Shown here: piece after piece, positions 1 to 5,509 of the stretch
Numbering within the stretch: the first letter of the stretch is position 1
How the letters are laid out: the number at the start of each line of letters is the position of its first letter
Assembly (NCBI GenBank): GCA_028868235.1
Contig: JAGWUW010000195.1
Coordinates: 1-5,509 of the forward strand
Direction of reading: 5' to 3'
Source of the DNA: Betaproteobacteria bacterium
Lineage (GTDB): Bacteria; Pseudomonadota; Gammaproteobacteria; Burkholderiales; Rhodocyclaceae
Length of the DNA: 5,509 nt
Notes under the pieces: generated by a model
What the model was told of the DNA's origin: nothing
What the model saw: only the letters and a program-made list of their open reading frames with translations
Databases searched by the model: none
Translations under genes and position numbers: made by a program

Positions 1-1935
1 CCGCTGCTGTCCGCAGGCGGCACCGTGCGCCTGCCGGGCTCCAAGAGCATCTCCAACCGCGTGCTGCTGCTGGCCGGCCTGAGCGCCGGCACGACGCGCG
101 TGCTCGACGTGCTCGAATCCGACGACACCCGCGTGATGCTCGACGCCTTGCGGGCGCTGGGCTGCACCATCGAATCCGATGGCGAGGCCGCGCTGCGCAT
201 CACCGGCCTGGGCGGGCAACTGAAGACGCGTCAGGCCCAGCTCTTCCTGGGCAACGCTGGCACGGCCATGCGCCCGCTGACGGCCGCCCTGGCCCTGCTG
301 GCGGCCAGCCAGGGCGGCGTGTTCGAGCTGAGCGGCATCGCCCGCATGCACGAGCGCCCGATCGGCGACTTGATCAACGCGCTGCGCCCGCTGGGGTGCA
401 CCATCGAGTGCCTCGGCACCGAGGGCTACCCGCCGCTGCGCCTGTCCGGCAGCGCACTCGACCTCCGCGCGCCGATCCGCGTGCGTGGCGACGTGTCCAG
501 CCAATTTCTCACGGCGCTGCTGCTGGCGCTGCCGCTGGTGGCGCGCGATCAGGCGCTGACCATCGAGGTGACCGGCGAGCTGATCTCGAAGCCCTATATC
601 GAGATCACGCTCAATCTGCTGGCCCGCTTCGGCATTGCCGTGCAGCGCGAGGGCTGGGCTCGCTTCACGATCCCGCAGGGCAGCCACTACCAGTCGCCCG
701 GCGAGATTCCGGTCGAAGGCGACGCCTCCTCGGCCTCGTATTTCATCGCCGTGGGCGCACTGGCCGCCACGCACACGCCGCTGCGCATCGAAGGCGTGGG
801 CGCGGCCTCCATCCAGGGCGACATCCGCTTCGTCGACGCCGCGCAGGCCATGGGTGCGCAGATTTCGAGCGGCCCGAACTGGCTGGAGATCCGGCGCGGT
901 GCCTGGCCGCTGCACGCCATCGAGCTCGATTGCAACCACATCCCCGACGCCGCGATGACGCTGGCCGTGATGGCGCTCTACGCCCGCGGCACGACGAAGC
1001 TGAGCAACATCGCCAGCTGGCGGGTCAAGGAAACCGACCGCATCGCCGCGATGGCGACCGAATTGCGCAAGCTGGGCGCTGAGGTCGAAGAAGGTGCGGA
1101 CTATATTCGCGTAACGCCTGCAGCACTACATCCGGCAGCCATCGATACCTACGATGATCACCGTATGGCAATGTGCTTCTCGCTGGCCGCGTTCGGCACG
1201 CCGCTGCGCATCAATGATCCGAAGTGCGTTGCCAAGACCTTCCCCGACTATTTTGAACGTTTCGCCGCGGTAACTAGGGCCGCTCCGGTCATTGCTATCG
1301 ATGGTCCCTCGGCATCCGGCAAGGGGACGGTGGCGGCGCGGGTTGCCGAGGCACTAGGCTTTTCCTATCTCGACTCCGGTGCCTTGTACCGCCTGACGGC
1401 CCTAGCAGCCAAGCAGGCCGGTGTCGATTGGGCTGACGAAAGCGAAGTTGCCAAGTTGGCGGCGGTTCTCGATGTTGAGTTTTCCGGAACCGATATTCGT
1501 CTCAACGGCACCCTGGTCGGCGATGCCATCCGCACCGAGGAAATGTCTGCCGGGGCCTCGAAAGTGGCTACCCTGCCGGCTGTTCGTGAGGCTCTGCTGT
1601 TCCGTCAACGAGCCTTTAACACCCTTCCAGGTCTGGTTGGTGACGGGCGCGACATGGGCTCGGTGATATTCCCGAAAGCCGTGCTCAAGGTCTTCCTGAC
1701 GGCGAGTGCGGAAGCGCGCGCCAAACGGCGCTATAAGCAGTTGATCGAAAAAGGATTCTCTGCTAATCTCGCGGACCTTCTGGCTGATCTGCAGCAACGT
1801 GATGCGCGCGATTCGCAGCGCAGCGTGGCGCCGCTCAGGCAGGAGGCTGATGCAAGGCTGCTCGATACCACGCATCTCACCATCGAACAGGCGGTGAACC
1901 AGGTGCTGGCGTGGAGCAGGGAAGTGTCGCTGTAA
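1..1935 (+). CDS. aroA-cmk: Bifunctional 3-phosphoshikimate 1-carboxyvinyltransferase (EPSP synthase) / cytidylate kinase, 5' partial
   Basis: The frame is open from base 1. The first GTG (25) is internal, because the residues before it (PLLSAGGT) already match the EPSPS N-terminus. By comparison with E. coli AroA, about 7 codons are missing. Codons are numbered from base 1. The EPSPS half (1 to ~424) makes EPSP from shikimate-3-phosphate and PEP. It shows GSKSISNR (K15, S16, R20), class [10 protein letters not shown] (85-93), MHERP (R119), SSQ (166-168), catalytic D316, KETDR (E344, R347), DDHRMA (H387, R388) and K412. The Cmk half (~428-644, about 217 residues, the normal full length) phosphorylates CMP/dCMP. 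It shows P-loop GPSASGKGT (435-443), LDSGALYR (457-464), [10 protein letters not shown] (548-557) and RDARDSQR (600-607). Only about three residues (TRA) join the halves, and no in-frame ATG, GTG or TTG lies between 1174 and the P-loop, so one fused polypeptide is expected. Both enzymes look intact. Annotated aroA-cmk fusions are known in betaproteobacteria. GC content falls sharply near 1081. Confidence 0.96.
   Translation, partial: PLLSAGGTVRLPGSKSISNRVLLLAGLSAGTTRVLDVLESDDTRVMLDALRALGCTIESDGEAALRITGLGGQLKTRQAQLFLGNAGTAMRPLTAALALLAASQGGVFELSGIARMHERPIGDLINALRPLGCTIECLGTEGYPPLRLSGSALDLRAPIRVRGDVSSQFLTALLLALPLVARDQALTIEVTGELISKPYIEITLNLLARFGIAVQREGWARFTIPQGSHYQSPGEIPVEGDASSASYFIAVGALAATHTPLRIEGVGAASIQGDIRFVDAAQAMGAQISSGPNWLEIRRGAWPLHAIELDCNHIPDAAMTLAVMALYARGTTKLSNIASWRVKETDRIAAMATELRKLGAEVEEGADYIRVTPAALHPAAIDTYDDHRMAMCFSLAAFGTPLRINDPKCVAKTFPDYFERFAAVTRAAPVIAIDGPSASGKGTVAARVAEALGFSYLDSGALYRLTALAAKQAGVDWADESEVAKLAAVLDVEFSGTDIRLNGTLVGDAIRTEEMSAGASKVATLPAVREALLFRQRAFNTLPGLVGDGRDMGSVIFPKAVLKVFLTASAEARAKRRYKQLIEKGFSANLADLLADLQQRDARDSQRSVAPLRQEADARLLDTTHLTIEQAVNQVLAWSREVSL
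1741..1769 (+). promoter_or_regulatory. Possible sigma70 promoter inside cmk for rpsA
   Basis: TTGATC (1741-1746) and TAATCT (1764-1769) are separated by exactly 17 bases, with an extended -10 TG at 1761-1762. The -10 matches only three of six consensus positions, though these include the important second A and final T. E. coli rpsA is known to be transcribed partly from promoters inside cmk, so the location is plausible, about 260 bases upstream of the rpsA start. Motifs this weak occur often by chance. Confidence 0.2.
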
Positions 1936-2035
1936 CGGTGTTGCCGGCCGCAATGATCGGCGCATTTTTTTTAACCTCAACCCGCTGCTTTTCGTACCGC
2001 TGTGGTTCGATTCGTGGCATGAAAGTCTGTCCGTA
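1936..2035 (+). promoter_or_regulatory. rpsA leader / translation initiation region without a Shine-Dalgarno sequence
   Basis: This 100-base gap separates the aroA-cmk stop from the rpsA start. The 20 bases before the ATG contain no AGGAG-like sequence. The region holds a run of eight T's (1965-1972), the kind of U-rich tract that S1 binds. A possible fold pairs GATTC (2009-2013) with GAATC (2039-2043) and CAT (2018-2020) with the start codon ATG (2036-2038), which would mask the start. In E. coli, rpsA also lacks a normal SD, and its structured leader lets free S1 repress its own translation. A similar role here is inference from position and sequence character; the fold was drawn by eye. 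Confidence 0.45.
1947..1972 (+). terminator. Weak hairpin plus T8, possible partial terminator after aroA-cmk
   Basis: GCCG (1947-1950) can pair with CGGC (1958-1961) around a 7-base loop, followed three bases later by eight T's (1965-1972). The 4-bp stem is short for an intrinsic terminator. An alternative left arm, GCCG at 1943-1946, competes for the same right arm. It may cause partial termination between cmk and rpsA, or the T-run may instead belong to the rpsA initiation region. Confidence 0.25.
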
Positions 2036-3715
2036 ATGGAATCTTTTGCTCAACTTTTTGAAGAATCCCTGGCTCGCCAGGAAATGCGTCAAGGCGAAGT
2101 CATCACTGCTGAAGTGGTGGCCATCGATCACAATTTCGTTGTGGTCAATGCCGGCCTGAAATCGGAATCCTATGTTCCGCTCGAAGAATTCCTGAATGAT
2201 CAGGGCGAGATCGAAGTCAAGGAAGGCGACTTCGTTCAAGTTGCCATCGAAATGCTGGAAGACGGCTACGGCGCCACGCGCCTGTCGCGCGATCGCGCCA
2301 AGCGCATCGCCGCCTGGAACTTCCTGGAGCAGGCCCTGAACGACAACACCCTGGTCACCGGCACCATCACCGGCAAGGTCAAGGGCGGCCTCACCGTCAT
2401 GTCCAACGGCGTCCGTGCATTCCTGCCGGGTTCCCTGGTCGACATGCGTCCGGTCAAGGACACCACCCCGTACGAAGGCAAGACCCTTGAATTCAAGGTC
2501 ATCAAGCTGGATCGCAAGCGCAACAACGTCGTGATGTCCCGTCGTGCCGTGCTCGAAGCCACCGCTGACAAGGATCGCGAAAAGCTCCTCGAGAACCTCA
2601 AGGAAGGCACCACCGTCAAGGGTATCGTCAAGAACATCACCGACTACGGCGCATTCGTCGACCTGGGCGGCATCGATGGCCTGCTGCACATCACCGACCT
2701 GGCCTGGCGCCGCGTCCGTCACCCGAGCGAAGTGCTCAATGTCGGTGACGAAGTTACCGCCAAGATCCTCAAGTTCGACGCCGAGAAGAACCGCGTCTCC
2801 CTGGGCATGAAGCAGCTGGGCGACGATCCGTGGGTCGGCATTGCCCGCCGTTATCCGGCCGGTACCCGCCTGTTCGGCAAGGTCACCAACCTGACCGACT
2901 ACGGTTCCTTCGTCGAAATCGAGCAAGGTATCGAAGGCCTGGTGCACGTTTCCGAAATGGACTGGACCAACAAGAACGTCCATCCGTCCAAGGTTGTTTC
3001 CCTGGGCGACGAAGTCGAAGTCATGATCCTGGAAATCGACGAAGAGCGTCGTCGTATCTCCCTGGGCATGAAGCAGTGCCTGCCGAACCCGTGGGACGAT
3101 TTCGCCATGAACCACAAGAAGGGCGACAAGGTCCGCGGTGCCATCAAGTCGATCACCGACTTCGGCATCTTCATCGGTCTGCCTGGCGGCATCGATGGTC
3201 TGGTTCACCTGTCCGACCTGTCCTGGTCTGCGACCGGCGAAGAAGCCATCCGCAACTTCAAGAAGGGCGACGAAGTCGAGGCAGTCGTGCTCGGCATCGA
3301 CGTCGAGAAGGAGCGTATCTCCCTCGGCATCAAGCAGCTCGAAGGCGATCCGTACACCAACTTCATCGCTACCCACGAGAAGAACAGCATCGTGCGCGCT
3401 ACCGTCAAGACGGTGGATGCCCGCGGCGCCGTGCTCACCCTGGATGGCGAGAACGAAGGTTACCTGCGTGCTTCCGAGTTCTCGCGTGATCGTATCGACG
3501 ACCTGTCGCAACACCTGAAGGTGGGTGACGAAGTCGAAGCCATGATCATCAACGTGGATCGCAAGACCCGTGGCATCAACCTGTCCATCAAGGCCAAGGA
3601 CAATGCCGAACAGCACGAAGCGATGCAGAAGCTGGCTTCTGACTCTGCCTCCGCTGCTTCCGGTACGACCAACCTGGGTGCCCTGCTGAAGGCCAAACTC
3701 AACCAACAAGGCTGA
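2036..3715 (+). CDS. rpsA: 30S ribosomal protein S1
   Basis: S1 is the large mRNA-binding protein of the small ribosomal subunit. It captures and unfolds mRNAs, especially those with weak SD sequences or structured starts. The 559 residues match the family (E. coli 557) and hold six S1-type OB folds: about 20-87, 102-173, 191-260, 276-347, 363-434 and 450-522. Family knowledge assigns the first two to ribosome docking through S2 and the later ones to RNA binding. Domains 3 and 4 carry TDYGxFV and domain 5 TDFGIFI; domains 3-5 end in SLGxKQ. The alanine/serine-rich tail ends [14 protein letters not shown]. The ATG start is chosen because [12 protein letters not shown] is the conserved S1 N-terminus. 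No SD precedes it, which fits autoregulation. The gene ends with tandem stops TGA TAA. Codon choice is strongly biased, with TTA, CTA and TCA apparently absent, as expected for a highly expressed gene. No missing domain or frameshift is seen. Confidence 0.98.
   Translation: MESFAQLFEESLARQEMRQGEVITAEVVAIDHNFVVVNAGLKSESYVPLEEFLNDQGEIEVKEGDFVQVAIEMLEDGYGATRLSRDRAKRIAAWNFLEQALNDNTLVTGTITGKVKGGLTVMSNGVRAFLPGSLVDMRPVKDTTPYEGKTLEFKVIKLDRKRNNVVMSRRAVLEATADKDREKLLENLKEGTTVKGIVKNITDYGAFVDLGGIDGLLHITDLAWRRVRHPSEVLNVGDEVTAKILKFDAEKNRVSLGMKQLGDDPWVGIARRYPAGTRLFGKVTNLTDYGSFVEIEQGIEGLVHVSEMDWTNKNVHPSKVVSLGDEVEVMILEIDEERRRISLGMKQCLPNPWDDFAMNHKKGDKVRGAIKSITDFGIFIGLPGGIDGLVHLSDLSWSATGEEAIRNFKKGDEVEAVVLGIDVEKERISLGIKQLEGDPYTNFIATHEKNSIVRATVKTVDARGAVLTLDGENEGYLRASEFSRDRIDDLSQHLKVGDEVEAMIINVDRKTRGINLSIKAKDNAEQHEAMQKLASDSASAASGTTNLGALLKAKLNQQG
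2796..3337 (+). repeat. Three 20-bp near-identical blocks spaced 261 bp apart in rpsA
   Basis: The block encoding the SLGMKQ end of an S1 domain occurs at 2796-2815 and 3057-3076 (identical over 20 bases) and again at 3318-3337 (two differences). Each lies exactly 261 bases, or 87 codons, from the next. They mark the ends of S1 domains 3, 4 and 5. They reflect ancient domain duplication kept similar by shared protein motif and codon bias, and are not a mobile repeat. Confidence 0.85.
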
Positions 3716-3716
3716 T

Positions 3717-3720
3717 AAGG
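3717..3720 (+). promoter_or_regulatory. Shine-Dalgarno for ihfB
   Basis: AAGG lies 7 bases before the ihfB ATG and overlaps the second of the two tandem rpsA stop codons (TGA TAA). It supports the 3728 start, and its position suggests ihfB is translated from an mRNA shared with rpsA. Confidence 0.7.
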
Positions 3721-3727
3721 CACTAGC

Positions 3728-4012
3728 ATGACCAAATCCGAGCTCATCGCCCAGCTGGCGGAACGTTTTCCCCAGTTGGTAGCGAAGGATGCTGATTTCG
3801 CGGTCAAGATGATTCTCGATGCGATGTCCGAAGCGCTGGTGCGCGGGGATCGCATCGAGATCCGCGGATTCGGCAGTTTTGCGCTCAACTACCGGCCGCC
3901 GCGTGTTGGACGCAACCCCAAGTCGGGGGAGAAGGTCAGCGTACCGGCCAAATGGGTTCCCCATTTCAAGGCTGGAAAAGAGTTGCGCGAACGGGTCGAT
4001 CAGATGATCTGA
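3728..4012 (+). CDS. ihfB: Integration host factor subunit beta
   Basis: This is the beta subunit of the nucleoid protein IHF. With IhfA (not in this window) it forms a heterodimer that binds specific sites in the minor groove and bends DNA by about 160-180 degrees, affecting transcription, replication initiation and recombination. The length, 94 residues, equals the E. coli protein. Visible features are the N-terminal helices [10 protein letters not shown] onward, the HU/IHF signature [10 protein letters not shown] (42-51) and the DNA-binding arm around [17 protein letters not shown] (54-70). The arm contains the GRNP proline (P64) that intercalates between base pairs. The C-terminal helix is [13 protein letters not shown] (78-90). 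IHF beta is preferred over HU or IhfA because of MTKSELI, the [10 protein letters not shown] form and the location just after rpsA, the classical ihfB position. It starts 12 bases after the rpsA stop and is followed by a strong terminator. Confidence 0.96.
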   Translation: MTKSELIAQLAERFPQLVAKDADFAVKMILDAMSEALVRGDRIEIRGFGSFALNYRPPRVGRNPKSGEKVSVPAKWVPHFKAGKELRERVDQMI

Positions 4013-4041
4013 CGCCGGGCTTGGCTCAATGTGGTAGATTC

Positions 4042-4072
4042 GGGGCGGTGAATGATTTCACTGCCCCTTTTT
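4042..4072 (+). terminator. Strong Rho-independent terminator after ihfB
   Basis: The left arm 4042-4052 (GGGGCGGTGAA) pairs with the right arm 4057-4067 (TTCACTGCCCC). This gives 11 base pairs with one G-U and a 4-base loop TGAT (4053-4056), followed directly by five T's (4068-4072). It lies 29 bases after the ihfB stop and ends 10 bases before the lapA ATG. It should end most rpsA-ihfB transcripts, so lapAB would depend on read-through or on its own promoter. Confidence 0.85.
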
Positions 4073-4082
4073 ATTGAATGTC

Positions 4083-4364
4083 ATGACAGCTTTGACTTGG
4101 GCCGTTCGGCTCATCATCTTCGTGTTTCTGGTGGTTTTTGCCGCCCAAAACACCGATCCGGTCAGCCTGAGGCTGCTTCCCGGGCAGATCTGGCAGGCGC
4201 CGCTGGTCCTCGCTTTGCTCGCGTTCTTTGTCGGCGGCGTGATCTTGGGAGCGCTATCGCTGCTCGGGGTAATCTTCCGGCAACGCCGCGAAATTTCGCG
4301 CCTCAAGAAAGATGCGGCACGCAAACCGCCATTGCCGAACATTGAAATCCCGCCTGCCGTATGA
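4083..4364 (+). CDS. lapA: LapA family (YciS, DUF1049) small inner-membrane protein
   Basis: LapA is a small inner-membrane protein that works with LapB in lipopolysaccharide assembly. Its exact biochemical role is not settled. The 93 residues show two hydrophobic segments, about 7-21 (VRLIIFVFLVVFAAQ) and 39-65 (ending LGALSLLGVIF). A short loop with the family motif FAAQNTDPVSLRLLPG joins them. A basic, partly helical tail RQRREISRLKKDAARK (66-81) and a proline-rich end follow. This fits two membrane spans with both ends in the cytoplasm. I chose ATG 4083 over the in-frame TTG at 4074 because TTG would put the start against the terminator T-run; neither has a Shine-Dalgarno sequence. The stop overlaps the lapB start (ATGA), so the two are translationally coupled. 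Identity rests on the motif, the topology and the neighbouring lapB. Confidence 0.9.
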   Translation: MTALTWAVRLIIFVFLVVFAAQNTDPVSLRLLPGQIWQAPLVLALLAFFVGGVILGALSLLGVIFRQRREISRLKKDAARKPPLPNIEIPPAV

Positions 4365-5509
4365 GCGAAATTGTCGATTACTGGCAGCTGCTGCTGATTC
4401 CGGTGTTTTTTGGTTTGGGCTGGGGGGCTGCACGGGTCGATATGCGTCAGGTGGTGCATGAGTCTCGGGCGCTTCCTCGATCCTATTTTCAGGGACTGAA
4501 TTTCCTGCTTAACGAGCAACCGGACAAGGCGATCGATTCTTTCCTGGAAGTCGCCAAGGTCGACTCGCAAACCGTCGAACTCCATTTTGCGCTGGGGAAT
4601 CTGTTTCGTAGACGCGGTGAGACTGAGCGTGCCATCCGCATGCACCAGAACCTGATCGATTTGCCTGATCTCGACGAGCGAGTACGCCTGCAGGCATTGT
4701 CCGAATTGGGGCAGGATTATCTGAAGGCCGGTTTGTTGGACAGGGCCGAAGAAATCTTTAATAAATTGCTAAGTACCTCTTTTGAAGAAGAGGCAAAGCG
4801 CAACCTGCTGGAAATTTATCAGGTTGAAAAGGAATGGCTGAAAGCTGTCGACATTGCCCGCGAATTACCGGATGTCGCATCCCACCGCGAAATTGCTGAG
4901 TACTACTGCGAGTTAGCCGCCAACGAAATCATGCGTTCACGTCCAGACGAAGCGCGTCAGTATCTGGATGTGGCGATGCAGGAGAACCGCAAATGTGTAC
5001 GGGCCAGCCTGCTGCAAGGCGACTTGTTGCTGCAGGAAGGTAAAACTCCGGAGGCGATCGAGGCGTGGCAGCGCATCGAGCAGCAGGATCCCGCTTATCT
5101 GGCACTGGTTGCTCAACGATTGCTCGAGACGTATCGCAAACAGGAACGCCTAGCCGAAGGCATCGCCCTTCTCAACGGTTACCTTGAGCGCTATCCGTCG
5201 CTGGACCTCCTTGAGGTGGTCTATCAACTGGTGCTGGAGAGCGAGGGTACTGAAGCAGCCTATCGCCTAGTGCGGGCTGAATTGCAGCGTAATCCGACCC
5301 TGCTTGGTCTTGAAAAACTGATGAGTGCACGCCTGCCGCTGGCGGCGCCGGAAGTCAGGCCGGATGTCGAACTCGCCAAGACCATCATCCAAGGCTATAC
5401 CAAGCGATTGTCCCGTTATCGGTGCGATAATTGTGGTTTCAAGGCCCGCCAGTTCTATTGGCGTTGTCCGGCCTGCGGAGGCTGGGAAACCTATCCGCCA
5501 CGTCGTGGC
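4361..5509 (+). CDS. lapB: Lipopolysaccharide assembly protein LapB (YciM), 3' partial
   Basis: LapB is a membrane-anchored TPR protein. In E. coli it recruits the protease FtsH to degrade LpxC, the committing enzyme of lipid A synthesis, and so sets lipopolysaccharide output; LapC (YejM/PbgA) counteracts it. The 383 visible residues start with a hydrophobic anchor (about 8-25, WQLLLIPVFFGLGWGAA). TPR-type helical repeats fill about 41-320, including SYFQGLNFLLNEQPDKAIDSF (41-61), LHFALGNLFRRRGETERAIR (74-93), LGQDYLKAGLLDRAEEIF (116-133), YCELAANEIMRSRPDEARQYL (182-202) and LLQGDLLLQEGKTPEAIEAW (217-236). The C-terminal rubredoxin-like knuckle has cysteines 355, 358, 369 and 372 (CxxC-x10-CxxC), expected to bind a metal and, in E. 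coli LapB, needed for function. E. coli LapB is 389 residues, so only a few are probably cut off. The ATG overlaps the lapA stop by 4 bases and has no clear SD, which points to coupling. No stop or frameshift is seen. Confidence 0.96.
   Translation, partial: MSEIVDYWQLLLIPVFFGLGWGAARVDMRQVVHESRALPRSYFQGLNFLLNEQPDKAIDSFLEVAKVDSQTVELHFALGNLFRRRGETERAIRMHQNLIDLPDLDERVRLQALSELGQDYLKAGLLDRAEEIFNKLLSTSFEEEAKRNLLEIYQVEKEWLKAVDIARELPDVASHREIAEYYCELAANEIMRSRPDEARQYLDVAMQENRKCVRASLLQGDLLLQEGKTPEAIEAWQRIEQQDPAYLALVAQRLLETYRKQERLAEGIALLNGYLERYPSLDLLEVVYQLVLESEGTEAAYRLVRAELQRNPTLLGLEKLMSARLPLAAPEVRPDVELAKTIIQGYTKRLSRYRCDNCGFKARQFYWRCPACGGWETYPPRRG

Noticed and set aside
396..1082. A 228-codon open frame on the + strand inside aroA.
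   Set aside because: It is a high-GC shadow of EPSPS, very rich in Arg, Ala and Gly, with no family resemblance. It closes just where the GC content drops.
1402..1980. A 192-codon minus-strand open frame opposite cmk.
   Set aside because: It is fully antisense to an intact kinase domain with conserved motifs, has no recognisable protein features, and nothing suggests a promoter or ribosome site for it.
1877..3964. A 695-codon open frame on the minus strand across rpsA and ihfB.
   Set aside because: Its codons align exactly with the sense codons of rpsA and ihfB, so it stays open simply because those genes avoid TTA, CTA and TCA. Its translation mirrors the S1 repeats (recurring DFDFVA-like stretches) and resembles no family. 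It is a codon-bias shadow.
4074..4076. TTG as the lapA start (three residues longer).
   Set aside because: It would place initiation directly against the terminator T-run with no ribosome site; the ATG at 4083 fits the family N-terminus better.
4052..4345. A 97-codon + strand frame starting inside the terminator hairpin and overlapping lapA.
   Set aside because: The competing lapA frame has two clear membrane segments, the family motif and coupling to lapB; this frame has neither, and its start lies in the hairpin.
4058..4645. A 195-codon minus-strand open frame opposite lapA and lapB.
   Set aside because: It is antisense to two recognised genes, has no family-like features, and its composition fits a shadow frame.
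5423..5476. Four cysteines at the end of lapB, considered as a separate small zinc or rubredoxin gene.
   Set aside because: They are in frame with the TPR region, and this CxxC-x10-CxxC knuckle is the normal C-terminus of LapB.

Overview
This is a housekeeping segment of a proteobacterial chromosome, most likely from a betaproteobacterium. The evidence for that is the direct fusion of EPSP synthase (AroA) to cytidylate kinase (Cmk), the order aroA-cmk / rpsA / ihfB / lapA / lapB, and a LapB that carries a C-terminal rubredoxin-like zinc knuckle. Protein similarity as I recall it suggests the Rhodocyclales side of that class, but I cannot confirm this without a search. All genes are on the + strand and the window is nearly fully coding.

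Layout: 1-1935 is a bifunctional AroA-Cmk, missing only about 7 N-terminal codons upstream of the window. 1936-2035 is a 100-base leader with a run of eight T's and no Shine-Dalgarno sequence before rpsA. 2036-3715 is rpsA (ribosomal protein S1, six S1/OB domains). 3728-4012 is ihfB (IHF beta subunit), with a good ribosome binding site 12 bases after rpsA. 4042-4072 is a strong intrinsic terminator. 4083-4364 is lapA (YciS-type small membrane protein), which overlaps by 4 bases lapB (YciM) at 4361-5509. lapB runs off the 3' end, probably only a few residues short of complete.

How the genes work together: the aroA-cmk fusion joins the sixth step of the shikimate pathway to pyrimidine nucleotide salvage. 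cmk, rpsA and ihfB form a long-recognised growth-linked cluster covering CMP/dCMP phosphorylation, translation initiation and nucleoid architecture. lapA and lapB are a translationally coupled pair that controls lipopolysaccharide synthesis at the inner membrane. The terminator probably insulates them from the much more strongly expressed rpsA-ihfB unit.

I found no mobile element, CRISPR array, tRNA/rRNA or undescribed system. The observations most worth checking are an abrupt drop in GC content inside the aroA half near position 1080-1100 (intragenic recombination or a chimeric assembly), the SD-less and possibly self-masking rpsA start, and the terminator sitting directly against the lapA start codon.
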